A stretch of 64,000 nucleotides of DNA from Balanoglossus misakiensis (GCA_040954595.2 CM082576.2:17050001-17114000), one strand, 5' to 3'; shown: positions 43,942 to 55,122, counted from the first letter of the stretch. Translations and numbers: made by a program. The notes: a model not told the origin generated them from the letters alone.

Positions 43942-44325
43942 TTAAGAACATGCCGGACAAGTATAAACAGAAATCCTCCGCGCATCCCTGGTCGTCACCC
44001 CAACGCAGTGTCCATGGTACCACTCCGAGCAAGCATCACACTGGATCATGAACTCACCACGATAGGGCTTCCGACAAACACAATATAGTGTCGATGATAC
44101 ATCGGCGATCTCTGCCTTACCTGTACTATGCCGTTTGAGATTTTCTTGATACCTCATGACCCATTGGGGCAGATCTCGGCTCCGACATAGCTTAAGCCGA
44201 TCATGGTGGGCAGTTACTATGGCCCGCTGGAATTTTACCTTATACAAGTATGGTGTTAACTTGTTGATTATAATCCCAGGTCCTTTCCATGGATGACTTA
44301 ATTTCCGGCTTTTCCCTTTTCCTAG
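43942..44325 (-). pseudogene. Integrase C-terminus with PHD finger, truncated
   Basis: From about 44325 the frame matches the integrase tail: S-H-P-W-K-G-P-G, L-T-P-Y-L-Y-K-V-K, H-H-D-R-L-K-L-C-R-S, then a complete PHD finger (C-V-C, C-D-A-C, W-Y-H, C, C-P-A-C) ending at 43942. It is closely related to 26878-26528 but from a different copy. Upstream of 44325 the retrotransposon is missing, so catalytic domains are lost. Confidence 0.85.
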
Positions 44326-45987
44326 AATTGCACATATCGTGAGATTTGAGCGCCATAGTAACCGCAAATATCGTGGAACAGGAAGGTTAGTGTTTAAATC
44401 ATTGTTTTTATTCGAAATATTGACCTCTGAGTTATGCTACGTTTGTGTCAGTGTCAAACGGACGCAATGTTTACATGGCAGCCAAATAGAATCGGAGAAA
44501 TGAAGAAATGTTATCACGATACTTTGGATTTCGTGTTATTATCGCTCGAGAATTTTATTGTTTTCTCAGACGAGGTGACAGGACAGAAACACGAGGCATC
44601 TCGCGGTTCCGTTTTCAATGTTGAATTTTATGTTTTGACTGCATTTGCTTGTCAGCTGACGGGTCTTCGCATTCATCAGAAGCTATCGTGCGTCGCTGAG
44701 ATTTGATTCTTCATAAACGAAAATTATTTCATAACCATACCAAATAAAACATTTCCAGAAATTTAGAAGTTTGTAGACTTTTCTGCTAGATGTCTTTTTA
44801 GTGTTGAAGTCACGCTGAACTGCCAAATTTAACAGACTCGCCGTCAACACTCAAAGAGTGTGTACTTCTACGAGTGTGTCCTGTAACTGCCTTCCTTCGC
44901 TAACCATACAACAACAAATAGACGGTAAACGTTTATGCAATACCAATGGATTTATGTTTTAAAACTGGTCGACAGTCAGGAAATATGCATGAACAATCGA
45001 TTAATTGGATTCTCCAGCGATACTATTATATCTTGTGATTTTTTGTAGTGAAACTGGAAATCGGCAGGCTGCACTGCCAGTTGTTCTGCACATGCGCAGT
45101 TCCTCTGTCTTGAAAGAAAAGTCAAATTTCACCAACTTATAAATGTGCATTCGGAAAATAAACCCCAAATGTTTTCTTTGTGACCAAAAATACTGCCAGT
45201 GTGATTTTGTGTTCAAATCTAACCTATTATTATTTAAATTGACTTGTGATACCCTCTCTTAGCACAAAAAGCATAATTTCAGCCCCAAAATGGTTGCCAT
45301 AGAAACATGTGATCACTAAACGGATATCATTTTTGTTCGTTTTGAGCCAAGATACCCCTATGGTGAAATTTTTGTGGAAATTAGTAAAATAGGGGCTAAT
45401 CATCAAAACGATGGCGTATGATTTTTTAAAGTAAGTTTCCAAATTAAAACGTAAGTGAGCCAAGAAAACTACAGGTCAGATAAATTGTTTTCTCGTAAAT
45501 TCAACATTAGAATCAAATTTGGCGTTGGAAACAAACGGCGGGTCGCCAGTTCCTGGTCTGGGGACTGGTTGAGTCACATTTTGATACTAATGGTATCGCC
45601 ATGACCGTTGACCTCGGAGACCACAAATTTTGAATCACGCAGACGAGCTGGAGGTTTCACTAAGAGATTGTTGCAAGCAATGCCAAAATACATCGCGAAA
45701 ACTGTGGATTTTCCAGCTTTATCTACGATATGAGGTACAGTACGGATCAGGATTGTCGAGTATGACTACTGTAAGTTGGCCCATGTCGAAATTTAGCGAT
45801 TCCGATGTTGACTTGGTGTGTTTTTTGGCGAGTGAAAATCAGTTGGGTATGAGACAAGTTGCATCCCTTGTCTTTTTCTTAGGGTAGAGTATATAGGTCG
45901 GCCAGTACAGTACGTGTTAGGGGCCGGGAGAAGACAGCATGCATAGGTATGTTGGATTTTAACACATGATAGATAACAAGAACTACT
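44326..45987. other. Unassigned interior of the TIR element
   Basis: About 1.66 kb lying between the truncated retrotransposon and the right TIR. A 90-codon plus-strand frame at 44434-44706 and shorter ones show no recognisable features. It could be the original body of the TIR element. Confidence 0.4.
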
Positions 45988-45991
45988 ACAA

Positions 45992-46025
<34 letters not shown>

Positions 46026-46206
46026 TTTTAATATTTGTTCCATTTTTTATTCATAATAATAATATTATTCATTTGACCACAACTATGAGCCTGAGTTCCC
46101 TGTGGTACAGCCACTACTCGGAGTGTACAAGTCCGAGTACTCGGACTTTGAAGTCCGACTCGGTCTTTGAACTCGGAGTATGCACTTCGAAGTACTCTTA
46201 CATACC
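45988..46206. repeat. (AAT)n, right TIR of the inner element, outer half of foldback TIR
   Basis: From the left: (AAT)n (45988-46022); the inverse of 35309-35376 ending AACTATGAGCCTGAGTTCCC (46027-46100); then the outer half of the foldback TIR (46091-46206), ending CTTCGAAGTACTCTTACATA plus CC. TCCA follows at 46207-46210. These pieces close both nested elements opened at 34300 and 35309. Confidence 0.75.
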
Positions 46207-46210
46207 TCCA

Positions 46211-46638
46211 GATTTGAGTGGGGGGGTGGGGTGTATCGATGCGTAGGCCTAGTGGTTGACCATGTTTAAGATGCGATCAAGTGTTGGGTCACCTTTAGCG
46301 TTATTATCTCCGCTGCCCGAGGGCCGTTGTTGTGGGGTTGGGGATCCTGGTTCTCCTGTGACCGAGGTGTTATTATCCCCGCTACCAGGGGGCCTCTGCA
46401 GTTCTACAGGAGTCCCTGGTCTCTCCTCCCCAAGGGCAAGACTCTCTACTGGTGTGAAATCCACTCTCTGAATGAAATCCTCACTTATCTCTATGTCTGA
46501 TATGGTGCGGATGAGGTCAAAGGTCAAGTTGGGGTGCTTTTTGCGCAACCCCATAATGGCATTGGCTGACATTAACCCAATGTGTCCTATGGAGCATAGC
46601 TCTGCGTGTGTACATGTATTTATGAACACTTTACTCAT
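46211..46638 (-). pseudogene. Retrotransposon N-terminal ORF with helix-hairpin-helix-like domain
   Basis: Minus-strand frame from ATG at 46638: V-F-I-N-T-C-T-H-A-E-L, then I-M-G-L-R-K-K-H-P-N-L-T-F-D-L-I. This pattern (I-N-T-A-x-x-x-E-L ... A-x-x-I-x-x-L-R ... L-x-x-x-x-D-L) is that of ComEA-type helix-hairpin-helix DNA-binding motifs. Two near-repeats of R-P-x-G-S-G-D-N-N follow. A TAG ends the frame at 46249, but the same register runs on through 46211 and, beyond the foldback insertion, into the Gag frame at 34295. It is therefore the 5' end of the minus-strand Gypsy element. The stop may separate ORF1 from Gag or be a mutation. Confidence 0.6.
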
Positions 46639-47182
46639 CTTTGAAAAAAAAAATTATTTGAAGAAAGACAAGAATAATACTAATCCCTTATGTGAAGACA
46701 ATTTCTCCTTTATTCCCTATTCTAGTGAGCTATGAATACCCAAACAATTTAAATATAACAGGCCCTGTGACACCTTAAAATGAACACTATTTTAGTACAA
46801 ACCCACCTTAATTTTCTATCACAAGATAACTTTTAATTCCCAAAACGTTTGAATATACGGGACCTTATGACACCTCACAATGAAAGCTATTGATTAACAG
46901 TGCGCTGTGGTACACTTTGCGGAGACTAATCCCCCTAATTTTTTATCCCAATGAATTTTTAACTCCCACAAAACTTAGTTGTATTAATAAAATACCCCTT
47001 CCCAGTCAAGATTTCACTCCCAAAAATTTAATTTTCCGGTGCGGAATGTACGAAGTCTTGCGAGCGCAACACCGTAACTATAGTGACCGCTCAACAAAAG
47101 GTACACAAATACCGCACCCGGAGACAAATAGTCCAAGAGATAGGTACCGTTAATTAGAATTTTTGGTAAGGAAGGTTTGAGA
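46639..47182. other. Region upstream of the retrotransposon ORF1, no gene
   Basis: AT-rich, with imperfect repeats (CCCAAAACGTTTGAATATACGG near 46840 resembling CCCAAACAATTTAAATATAACAG near 46740). A 5' LTR for the minus-strand element would be expected here, but no boundaries were identified. Confidence 0.35.
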
Positions 47183-47519
47183 AGTCAATTCTATGTAAAA
47201 AATGGTGCTGATTCTTATTGACCCCACTCAAGACAAAATTGCCATTTTGGCCATTTTTAACCCAAAAAAGAACATTTTTAGAAAACAATAAAACCCACTG
47301 TTTTCGTCACACTCTGAGATTTGATGACATATGATATGTTTATTCTATGTAAAATTTGGTGAATAATACGAAAAAAAGCAGTCAGATTGACCCAAAACTA
47401 CACAAAATTGCCTTTTTGACCATTTTTTGCCCAAAAAACGTCATTTTAGAAAAAAATTAAAACACATGTGTTTTCTTCATAATGATTTATCTGGTGATAT
47501 ATGGAAAGTCAATTCTATG
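47183..47519. repeat. Degenerate ~160-bp tandem repeat
   Basis: About two diverged units. Each has TTCTATGTAAAA..., a CAAAATTGCC/TTTTGRCCATTTTT block and an AAAACACACTGTTTTC-like block. The next TTCTATGT at 47512 precedes the TTAA element. Confidence 0.6.
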
Positions 47520-47806
47520 TTAAAGGTCTCATGCCATGCCCTATACAACCACGCGTAAAATCACTATTTGGGTCTTGAAGTTAACGTATGTTACCATCTT
47601 GCAATGCGTTTTGCCCCTTGTGCTTAGATAACAAGCAAGTAAAAGTGGCGGGTGGGCGTGTACCCCTAACCCACCTCAGTCGAGTTTTTTCGGCTTTTCG
47701 AAGTTCAGTCGAAGACTTATCTTGATGTGGACAAATAGTCTTTCACACCTTCGTAAATCCTCTGCCTGTAATGTGAGGCAAGGGCTTCCTTTGCTTTGAA
47801 CACTGT

Positions 47807-48831
47807 TTATATAGCTTGTCTTTGTCTGTGGACCATAGACAGTGGAGAAAAGACGGACGTGCTACTGCCGCAGACAACAAAGGAAAACGGCGATAATCCG
47901 GGAGCAACGTCTGTTGGGTAACGGCCCGGTAATACCCATGTTGCAACACCGTGTAAACAGTCAGTCGCCATCTTGGATTTGACCGTACCGCATCTACTAC
48001 GCGTGTTCCCTTTTTGCTGCACTGCAGCTGCATCACCTGTAACATCCTTGCTTACTAAATCGTGAATGTTTAAATCACCACTGGTAAAAAGGGCCTTGTT
48101 GTGTTTCCTTACAAAATACTCTACCCTCCTAAAAAACATATAAGTTGTGTCATTCACAGTGTACAGACCGCCCCGGTTCTCTTTGTTGACCCATTCTGTT
48201 GTGTAAGACAAAAATGTTGATACAGGCTGAATTGTACTCATACCCTCCAAACACTTTACCATGCTTCTAAACCCTGATCCACGTTTCTGAAGTTGAGATA
48301 TGAGAGCCATAGGGATGTAACCACAGGCATACCTCAGAATGTTTTCTTCAACACGACTCATATCCCCGCTGAAGCTCTCATCAATTGTGGTGACCTTTTC
48401 CCTTTCTAAAACTAAACCTTCAAAAATGTGCCTGGCTAAAATCATGAGAACAGGTCCTGATACTGTCAACCCAACTTTTGAACAAAGCTTGTGTAGACAT
48501 TTCCGTAATTCTGGATCCAGGCGCAAAGAGTGGAATATGCGAAACATCTCTTCTCGGCGCCGCGAAGGAAGGAACTGTCTGTCTCCTCCAGTAACAGCAG
48601 GCCACAGCACTTGTATCACTGCATCCAGTTCACTTTTTACACTTACTGGATCACTTGACAATGTATCACACAGTTTCTTTGCAACAACTTTAACTTTGGA
48701 AACACCAGGTAATCTAGGACTGTTGAAAATGCTGTCAACGGTGAGTGGTTTGATTGAGGCTAGAAGGATCCGTTGGGCTTCCTGCGTTGCATCATCCATT
48801 GTCATTTGTAGTTTCCTGGTGGGTCTGTTCT
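47807..48831 (-). CDS. Zinc-finger gene of the TTAA element, exon 3
   Basis: Starts at an acceptor (TTTTTCCCCACAG above 48831), in phase with exon 2, and is open to a stop at 47807. It encodes T-R-K-L-Q-M-T-M-D-D, a helical region (F-L-P-S-R-R-R-E-E-M-F-R-I-F), then R-Y-A-C-G-Y-I-P-M-A-L-I, resembling the Y-I-A-G-Y/F-V motif near the C-terminus of several transposases, and T-Y-M-F-F-R-R-V-E-Y-F-V-R-K-H. The last ~60 codons overlap the inner inverted repeat and may not be native coding. The domain is not identified. Confidence 0.6.
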
Positions 48832-49153
48832 CTGTGGGGAAAAATATTGTTATAGTTGATTGGTCAGTGACACTGGTGCCCGACAACAAAAATGAAAAGA
48901 AAGTTTTATCTTACATATTCAGAATAACGCCACAGTAACTGTAAATTGCCACCACTGTTTTGCCAATATTTATGATGGAAAGCAAAACAGTGAAATTTCC
49001 CCCAAAGTGGCAGCATAGACAGCTATGAAACTGTGAGTGTCCCTTTTAAGTATGGGAGTACTGTTTCTCTACTGTCTTTGTCTCACATTAGAAATGAAAT
49101 CATATTTTGAAAGATAAATAATCACAGTTACTAAATATGTGTTCTTAGCTTAC

Positions 49154-49240
49154 CTTTGTTGTTAATCTTCTTGGAAACCCCAGCTCCTTTCAAAACGTTT
49201 TTCTTTGGATCACAGTCTGTTCTTTTCACCATGTCTGGTC
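49154..49240 (-). CDS. Zinc-finger gene of the TTAA element, exon 2
   Basis: 87 nt bounded by TTTCCAG acceptor and GTAAGC donor, phase-compatible on both sides. It encodes a short basic linker: M-V-K-R-T-D-C-D-P-K-K-N and V-S-K-K-I-N-N-K. Confidence 0.6.
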
Positions 49241-49845
49241 CTGGAAAGGAAAAATGATCAATAATGAGTTGTGAGCACGACAGGGATAGAATAATAATAA
49301 AATGTTGATAATGGAGGGAAAATACAGAGAAATGTTTCTGGCATCAACAGTAATAATCAATGGCTGCCTAGTGTCTATGGTATTTTGAAATATGTCTGAA
49401 GTGTTTTACTCATAACACTTTTATTTCATTTTAACATAATATAGCATATCTTTCTTTACTTGTATTTCCAGTTTTTCATTTTAGTTAGTTGTTAGAAAAC
49501 TTGTGGCACAGTTGTATGTCTGATCCTGATCAGCTTAGACAATGTAAACTACCAAGGGAAATTGCTACCATTAACTTGAAGGGGACCCATTAGTCTGCTT
49601 TGCCCATATTCATAACAATCTGTTTATCTGTGCAGCCCATATGTTGCTCATTTTTTTCGCATGACATTTTTGGCCTTGAAAAACATTCTTCATTCATATC
49701 CATGCTTGGCGACGATCATTATGATTATGGGATGTCTTTAAAAATCATAGACAGTAAAAATGTACAGGTACCAGGCGGTGTAGTTTCAGCTTGTGACCAA
49801 CGCCTTGCTCCACATTTCGATCAACAAAATAGCAGTAAAACTTAC

Positions 49846-50143
49846 CGACTAGCCCATGGCCATTTATCAAATGCTGCTTGCAACTCTGCTTTCTGTTGAA
49901 AGTTTTGTCACAAACGTCACATTTGATAGTTTTTGTATCACCACCGACGCAAACGATGTATCGATCAAGATAGCTCAAGTCTCGACGTTTAGGAGCTTGC
50001 TGCATGCCTTCTTGTAACTCGTCGTCGGTAAGTGGCGATGTATCATCGTCGTCGCTAGTCTCGCTCCCTGAATAATCGAAATCGCTGTATTCGGAATCAG
50101 TAAAAACGGCAACAAATTCGCTATCGGTTTGGACGGAAGCCAT
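49846..50143 (-). CDS. Zinc-finger gene of the TTAA element, exon 1
   Basis: Starts at ATG 50143 (M-A-S-V-Q-T-D-S-E-F); an in-frame upstream ATG at 50203 is possible. An acidic region (S-D-F-D-Y-S-G-S-E-T-S-D-D-D-D) precedes a C2H2 finger: C-D-V-C-D-K-T-F-N-R-K-Q-S-C-K-Q-H...H. It ends at a consensus donor GTAAGT. The finger probably binds DNA, perhaps the element's ends; that is inference. Confidence 0.65.
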
Positions 50144-50724
50144 TGTGTATGTGCTGCGAGCCGCTTGTAAACAACTTATGACCTGTGACCCGAATCTCGC
50201 CAAATAACGTCTCGCGTAGCACGAAATATTACGCTTTTTCTCGTGGTAACTCTCGCGTTTTGCGATATTATGCGAGGTTTTATCGCCAGACGGCGATAAA
50301 GAGGTGATGATGAGTTTGTCTATTGTTTGGTGGATTAAAAGGGATTACAACAGACGTTACTACAAAAGAAATGCACTAGTAGCACGTCCGTCTTTTCTCC
50401 ACTGTCTATGTGTGGACTTAATTACTCATGGACTGCTAATTACACTTTACTGTTAGCAGAATGGTACACTAGGACATAGTGTACTTGTTTGTCCATATGC
50501 AAATACCTTCGCCTGGCTCGAGTGCGAAGTGGCTCCCTGATCACAGGCATGAAAAAAGGTGGCAAATTCCGGCATTCGTGCACATTTTTCAGAACCGACA
50601 CAATAGGCAATGCATAGACAGGTACCCTAGGTGAGCTTTTGACGTGGAAAAATGAAAACTTTCCAAAGCATGACATGAGACCTTTAAAGTGATGACTTTA
50701 AAAAGTAAAGCAGATTTTTTTACC

Positions 50725-52374
50725 TCAATCAATACAAAAATGGCCACAATAAACTTTGACAATGGGTACCAAGATTGTGTCTAACATGCTAGATGGTAAA
50801 TACCCATGGACATGAGCACTCGTAAAAAGAACTGACAGTAGCAAATGAAGGCGACCATGAGCATTCTTTATATGTTCCGCAGCAATGCCGTCGGGACCTA
50901 CAGCTTCCCCAGTGGCTAAACTACTGATACATTGAGCAATATCAATAGACCTTACAAACATGTCATTACTAAACCTGACATCAGAAACACTATTAATAAC
51001 ATGCGATTCATTAGAATTATCGGTAACAGAAGACAAAAGACCCGCAAAATGGTCATGCTACATTTTAGTTGTGTTTTGATGACCATAACATCCACCCACA
51101 GATGCAGATAGAGGAGCTGATTTCTTATTACTTTTTACTCTCCTCCAGAACTGGTTGTTTCTTTCTATTTGAAAGACTTTCAGCAAGAGCATCAGCTCGC
51201 ATTTTCATAACGTTTACATATCCTCAAAGAATACTTAAATTTGGAGCGAGTAGTTTTCATCAGTTCAAAAAGTGGACCTTGTCGAGGGCTGCCACTTTCT
51301 AGATCCACATGATAGGCGTATCTCGAGCAATCGCATGGTGCTCTTTGACATAATGATTCCAACCAGAAATTGACCTATGGCAATTATGACTCATTTTCTT
51401 AGGAATACTTTGTGATGCAGCCAGCATTAATGCATTCACAATATCATCATACTCTTTAAATATCTCTAAATGCATGGTACGATTACATCGAGGATCATTA
51501 CAAGAAAAAATCTCAAGCATTAAGATTGATACAACTCAAAGTATGCTCAGTACAGGTATAATACTTCTGTAAAGAGGCGTCATCAGTAGATGACCAATCA
51601 GTATTCTCGAAAATAGGAACATTGTCTTGCAAATCATATTTTTTGAAGATCACTGAGATAACAAACCACATGTAAAGGAAAATGGTCAGACCCAATATAA
51701 TCATACATGATGCGCACATCATTAATACATTTATGCGCAGCTGAGGTAGAGACACAGTGGTCAAGCCACCATGTGGAATGATGAGATTCACTATAATATG
51801 TGAAGTTCTTCACATTGTTCATACCCAAGATGCTAACATCTGAACAAATGTAGTTATTTTCTTCACAGAAGGTAGACAATTCCCTAGAGAAATCTGAAGC
51901 ATTGTTAATGTTAGTGTTCCAATCTCCAATCACCATAACACAGTTGGAATTAGCATTTTCAATGCAACCACGAATTTTCTGCAAATAAGAGGCAAACTCT
52001 TGCAAATTGTCGTTATTTTGAGTAGGCATATAAACATTTATCAAAGTAAGAATACCACCAGAATAGCTAATTTCAAGACCAATTAACCGGTCATCGTTAT
52101 ATTTCTTTAAATAACAGAGCAGAGAGATTTTCTCCACATCACGACAACACCCCCAAATGGCCGACCAAGTCGTATGCCACCCTTCTCATCCATAGATGAT
52201 TCTCCGACTGCATATAAATTTTCATTGATGTGTGACAACAGACTAAGCTCAGATTTAGATAACCAATGCTCTTGAAGAAAGCATATATCGGAACTATCAC
52301 AAATATCTTTTATGGATTCAATAGAAGACTTGATCCCACAAAAGTTATAAGAAACAATATTCACTGACATAAAA
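50725..52374 (-). pseudogene. LINE EN and partial RT (interrupted LINE, downstream part)
   Basis: Minus strand. The ORF2 start is near 52370 (M-S-V-N-I-V-S-Y-N-F-C-G), with endonuclease blocks F-L-Q-E-H-W-L, N-V-Y-M-P, G-D-W-N-T and S-D-H-F-P (52451-51634). After a frameshift come a linker (51520-51299) and the RT start, G-E-A-V-G-P-D-G-I-A-A-E-H-I and V-H-G-Y-L-P (51036-50725). The RT palm and the 3' end are missing, cut off just beside the TTAA element (50688-50724 between them). ORF1 of the same LINE lies at 53850-54190. Confidence 0.75.
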
Positions 52375-53842
52375 GTTGTTATTTGTATCACATCTTGACC
52401 AGAATATCTTGAAGAACTACAGACCAGTGTCCAACTTACCTTTCCTATCAAAAGTTCTTGAGCGTATAGTTGCCCAACAGTTATACGATCATCTCAACAG
52501 GTACCAGCTTTTCACAAGATGTCAGAGTGCATATCGTGCCAACCATAGCACTGAAACCGCTCTCCTACGCGTCCATAACGACATTATGCTTGCCCTGAAT
52601 CAAAAGAAGGATGTACTTCTCGTCATGCTTGATTTGTCCGCCGCATTTGACACGATCGACCATAATATTCTATTACACCGCCTCCGATCTAGATTTGGCA
52701 TCACTGGTACAGCACTTTTGTGGTTTCGATCATATCTTGCCGATCGCACTCATCGTGTCAAGATTGGAACTGTGTTTTCTCATCATTTGCAAGTGAAGTA
52801 TGGCGTTCCACAGGGATCTGTCCTCGGGCCAATTTTATTCACGCTCTACACAGCACCACTAGAGGATATTATAGTAGGCCATAATCTTGACTACATGATG
52901 AACGCTGATGACACACAGATGTACATTATCTGCAATAAACCTGAAGATGTTAGCGCCGGCGTTGAAATGTGCGTTGATGATATTCGCGGATGGATGAGAA
53001 GTAACATGCTGGTGCTGAACGATAACAAGACCGAAGTTATTCATTTTTCATCACGCTTGAAACACGATATGGCAGAACTGCATAACCTCAGGATCGGTAA
53101 ACTTAACATCACTCCATCTCCTTTCGTTCGGAATCTTGGTGTTATTCTCAACAGGGATGGCTTTATGTGTGAACATATCAGTCAACTTTGTAGGAACGCA
53201 TATTTCTCTTTATCAAGAATCGGTAAAATTCGTAAATTACTCGACAAGCCCACTACCGAGAAACTCATTCATGCATTCGTTACCTCTAGACTCGACTATT
53301 GTAACAGTCTGTTCTATGGCATCTCAAATGACCAGCTGATCCGTCTGTAGTCTGTTCAAAATGCAGCAGCCCGTCTCGTCACAGGTACACGCAAATATGA
53401 CCACATCACCCCTGTTTTTATTGATTTACACTGGTTACCTGTGAAAGCTCGTATACAATTCAAAATTTTATTGACTACTTTTAAGATTGTTAGAGGTGGT
53501 GCACCGCTTTATCTGACCGATTTAATTGATCTGTACGTACCGTCAAGAAATCTGCGATCTTCTGAGAAATTACGTTTAACTCCTCCTCGCGGATATTTTA
53601 ATAAGTCCTATGGTCAGAGAGCTTTTTCGGTATGTGCCCCTTTGCTGTGGAATGCACTGCCTTCAGAAATTCGTTGTGCCAGAAATACTACTTCTTTTAA
53701 ACGTTGTTTGAAGACCCATCTTTTTAACAAGTTTTACTCGTAACTGTAGTAGTTGTTTTTTGTATCTTTTTAATACTTGTGTTCAGCGCACTGAGACGTT
53801 TGTGGAGTGCGTTTTTAAGAATTAAATATTATTATTATTATT
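52375..53842 (+). mobile_element. Young CR1/L2-group LINE inserted between ORF1 and ORF2 of another LINE
   Basis: One long plus-strand frame (52376-53743), broken only by a TAG at about 53348. It has N-Y-R-P-V-S-N-L-P-F-L-S-K, S-A-Y-R-A-N-H-S-T-E-T-A, D-L-S-A-A-F-D-T-I-D-H and G-V-P-Q-G-S-V-L-G-P-I, then M-N-A-D-D, where the usual Tyr of Y-A-D-D is Asn. The C-terminal T-G-T-R-K-Y-D-H-I-T-P-V and A-P-L-L-W-N-A-L-P blocks follow. The 3' end is an (ATT)n tail (53826-53842). 5' truncation removed the endonuclease. Confidence 0.85.
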
Positions 53843-54190
53843 GTTTCTTGCACGGTAGAACTTTCGCACCAAAACACCAGATGGCCAAGTATTGGGAGTT
53901 AAAATCTTATTACTATTTTGTAGCGTAGTAGTTACTTTAAAAGACGAATATGTGTCATATTTAGTTTTCAACGGAACAGATTTTATGTTCGAAAGTCCAA
54001 GAGTTTGAAGATGAGACGATATGTCTTCAGCTGTGGTCTGTGGTGAAAGACGACTTACAAAAAGTTCAACTTGTGGGACGGTCTTAACAGCTTTCAGAGT
54101 GGAGGTCTGCGTATTACTTCCAGTGACAATATCAGTGCGGGCTTGAGGAAAGCCAAAATTTATGGGCTCGAATTGGCTTTCCTCTCGCCC
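53843..54190 (-). pseudogene. LINE ORF1 C-terminal fragment
   Basis: Minus-strand frame with E-L-F-V-S-R-L-S-P-Q-T-T-A-E-D-I, T-K-Y-D-T-Y-S-S-F-K-V and W-P-S-G-V-L-V-R-K-F, the RRM-like C-terminal segment of LINE ORF1 proteins. It ends at the inserted LINE and continues as ORF2 at 52374. Confidence 0.65.
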
Positions 54191-55047
54191 TCGCCCATAA
54201 ACAAACGTTAATGGTCAGGGCAGACGGAATTTTCTAGTCAAACCACTCAGAACCATTACGCAGTTGGGATAATCACCACCTTTGTTTGTCTTTGGTACCG
54301 TGAATACAAAGGCGAAATTCCAAACCAGACTTTCAACATTTGGATGCAAATAATGAATAAAAGTGTCAACTCTAATGAAGAACCCAGGTCAACTAATGTC
54401 TATTCCAGTATACTATTGTGCACAGATGTTATGTTGTATGTTATAAATTGCGGAGCTGTTCTATTGTTTGACGGAAGGTACAGCTGTCTATTCATATGTT
54501 CTCACTTGAAAAGCTGAGTTGACATTTAGTGAAAATGCTTAATAGCATCGCTTTCGAATTTATATGAACCGTGCCTCATTTTGGAAATAAAAGAACAGCG
54601 CCACTTGTTGCTGCCCTGCGTGATGAACAGTGGGCGTTTAACTCTCGTGGCAGGAGATATCATCACGTTAGCACACATGTTTTACATCAACGATATCATT
54701 ACAACAAAAAAATCCTTTCAAGGCCAGAATGTCTAATTCGCTTATGAGTGTGCGACGACACTGAACAGTGAAATAATTGCCTGCACTTCAGGTGGATGGC
54801 CCGATTACGTTGCCATTGTTTTCTGTTTTTTTTCACTTGTTTTTCAGCTATACATTTTAATGGAGTTAGTTTACCATGTAGTAATGAATAGACAATGATT
54901 ACCGTAAGGTTACCATGAACTGCGCACGTGACAGCACAGTGTGTGATCTTTGCAAGGTCCTGAATTGAACAACCTGCCGGGCTTAACATTTATAGCATAT
55001 ACGTGTACTAAAACTGACACCTCGTGGAACCAACGCTGGTGCTGACA
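54191..55047. other. Upstream region of the NXPE-like gene
   Basis: No coding frame with features. It should hold the promoter and 5' UTR of the gene starting at 55048, but no TATA or initiator element stands out. Confidence 0.4.
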
Positions 55048-55122
55048 ATGCCTACAAGAAAAGATCTCGTCCACGTTGCTTATGTTGCATTTGGTTTTGG
55101 CTTTATACTTTTACTGGTATGG
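55048..55122 (+). CDS. NXPE-like gene, exon 1 (signal anchor)
   Basis: ATG followed by 25 codons: M-P-T-R-K-D then a hydrophobic stretch V-A-Y-V-A-F-G-F-G-F-I-L-L-L-V-W, ending at a consensus GTAAGT donor in phase 0. A short basic N-terminus before a hydrophobic helix is a type II signal anchor, as at the start of NXPE proteins. The next phase-compatible acceptor is at 61485. Assignment rests on phase, topology and position, not direct homology. Confidence 0.55.

Larger units (their letters stand above)
47524..50683. mobile_element. TTAA-type DNA element carrying a spliced zinc-finger gene
   Basis: Ends are AGGTCTCATGCCATGC and the inverse of AGGTCTCATGTCATGC, each next to TTAA (47520-47523 and 50684-50687). 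A second inverted pair, CATAGACAGTGGAGAAAAGA and about 10 more bases, lies inside at 47832-47861 and 50381-50411. TTAA duplication suggests Kolobok- or piggyBac-like transposition. The only gene inside is the three-exon minus-strand gene (50143-47807); no DDE transposase was recognised. Confidence 0.7.
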
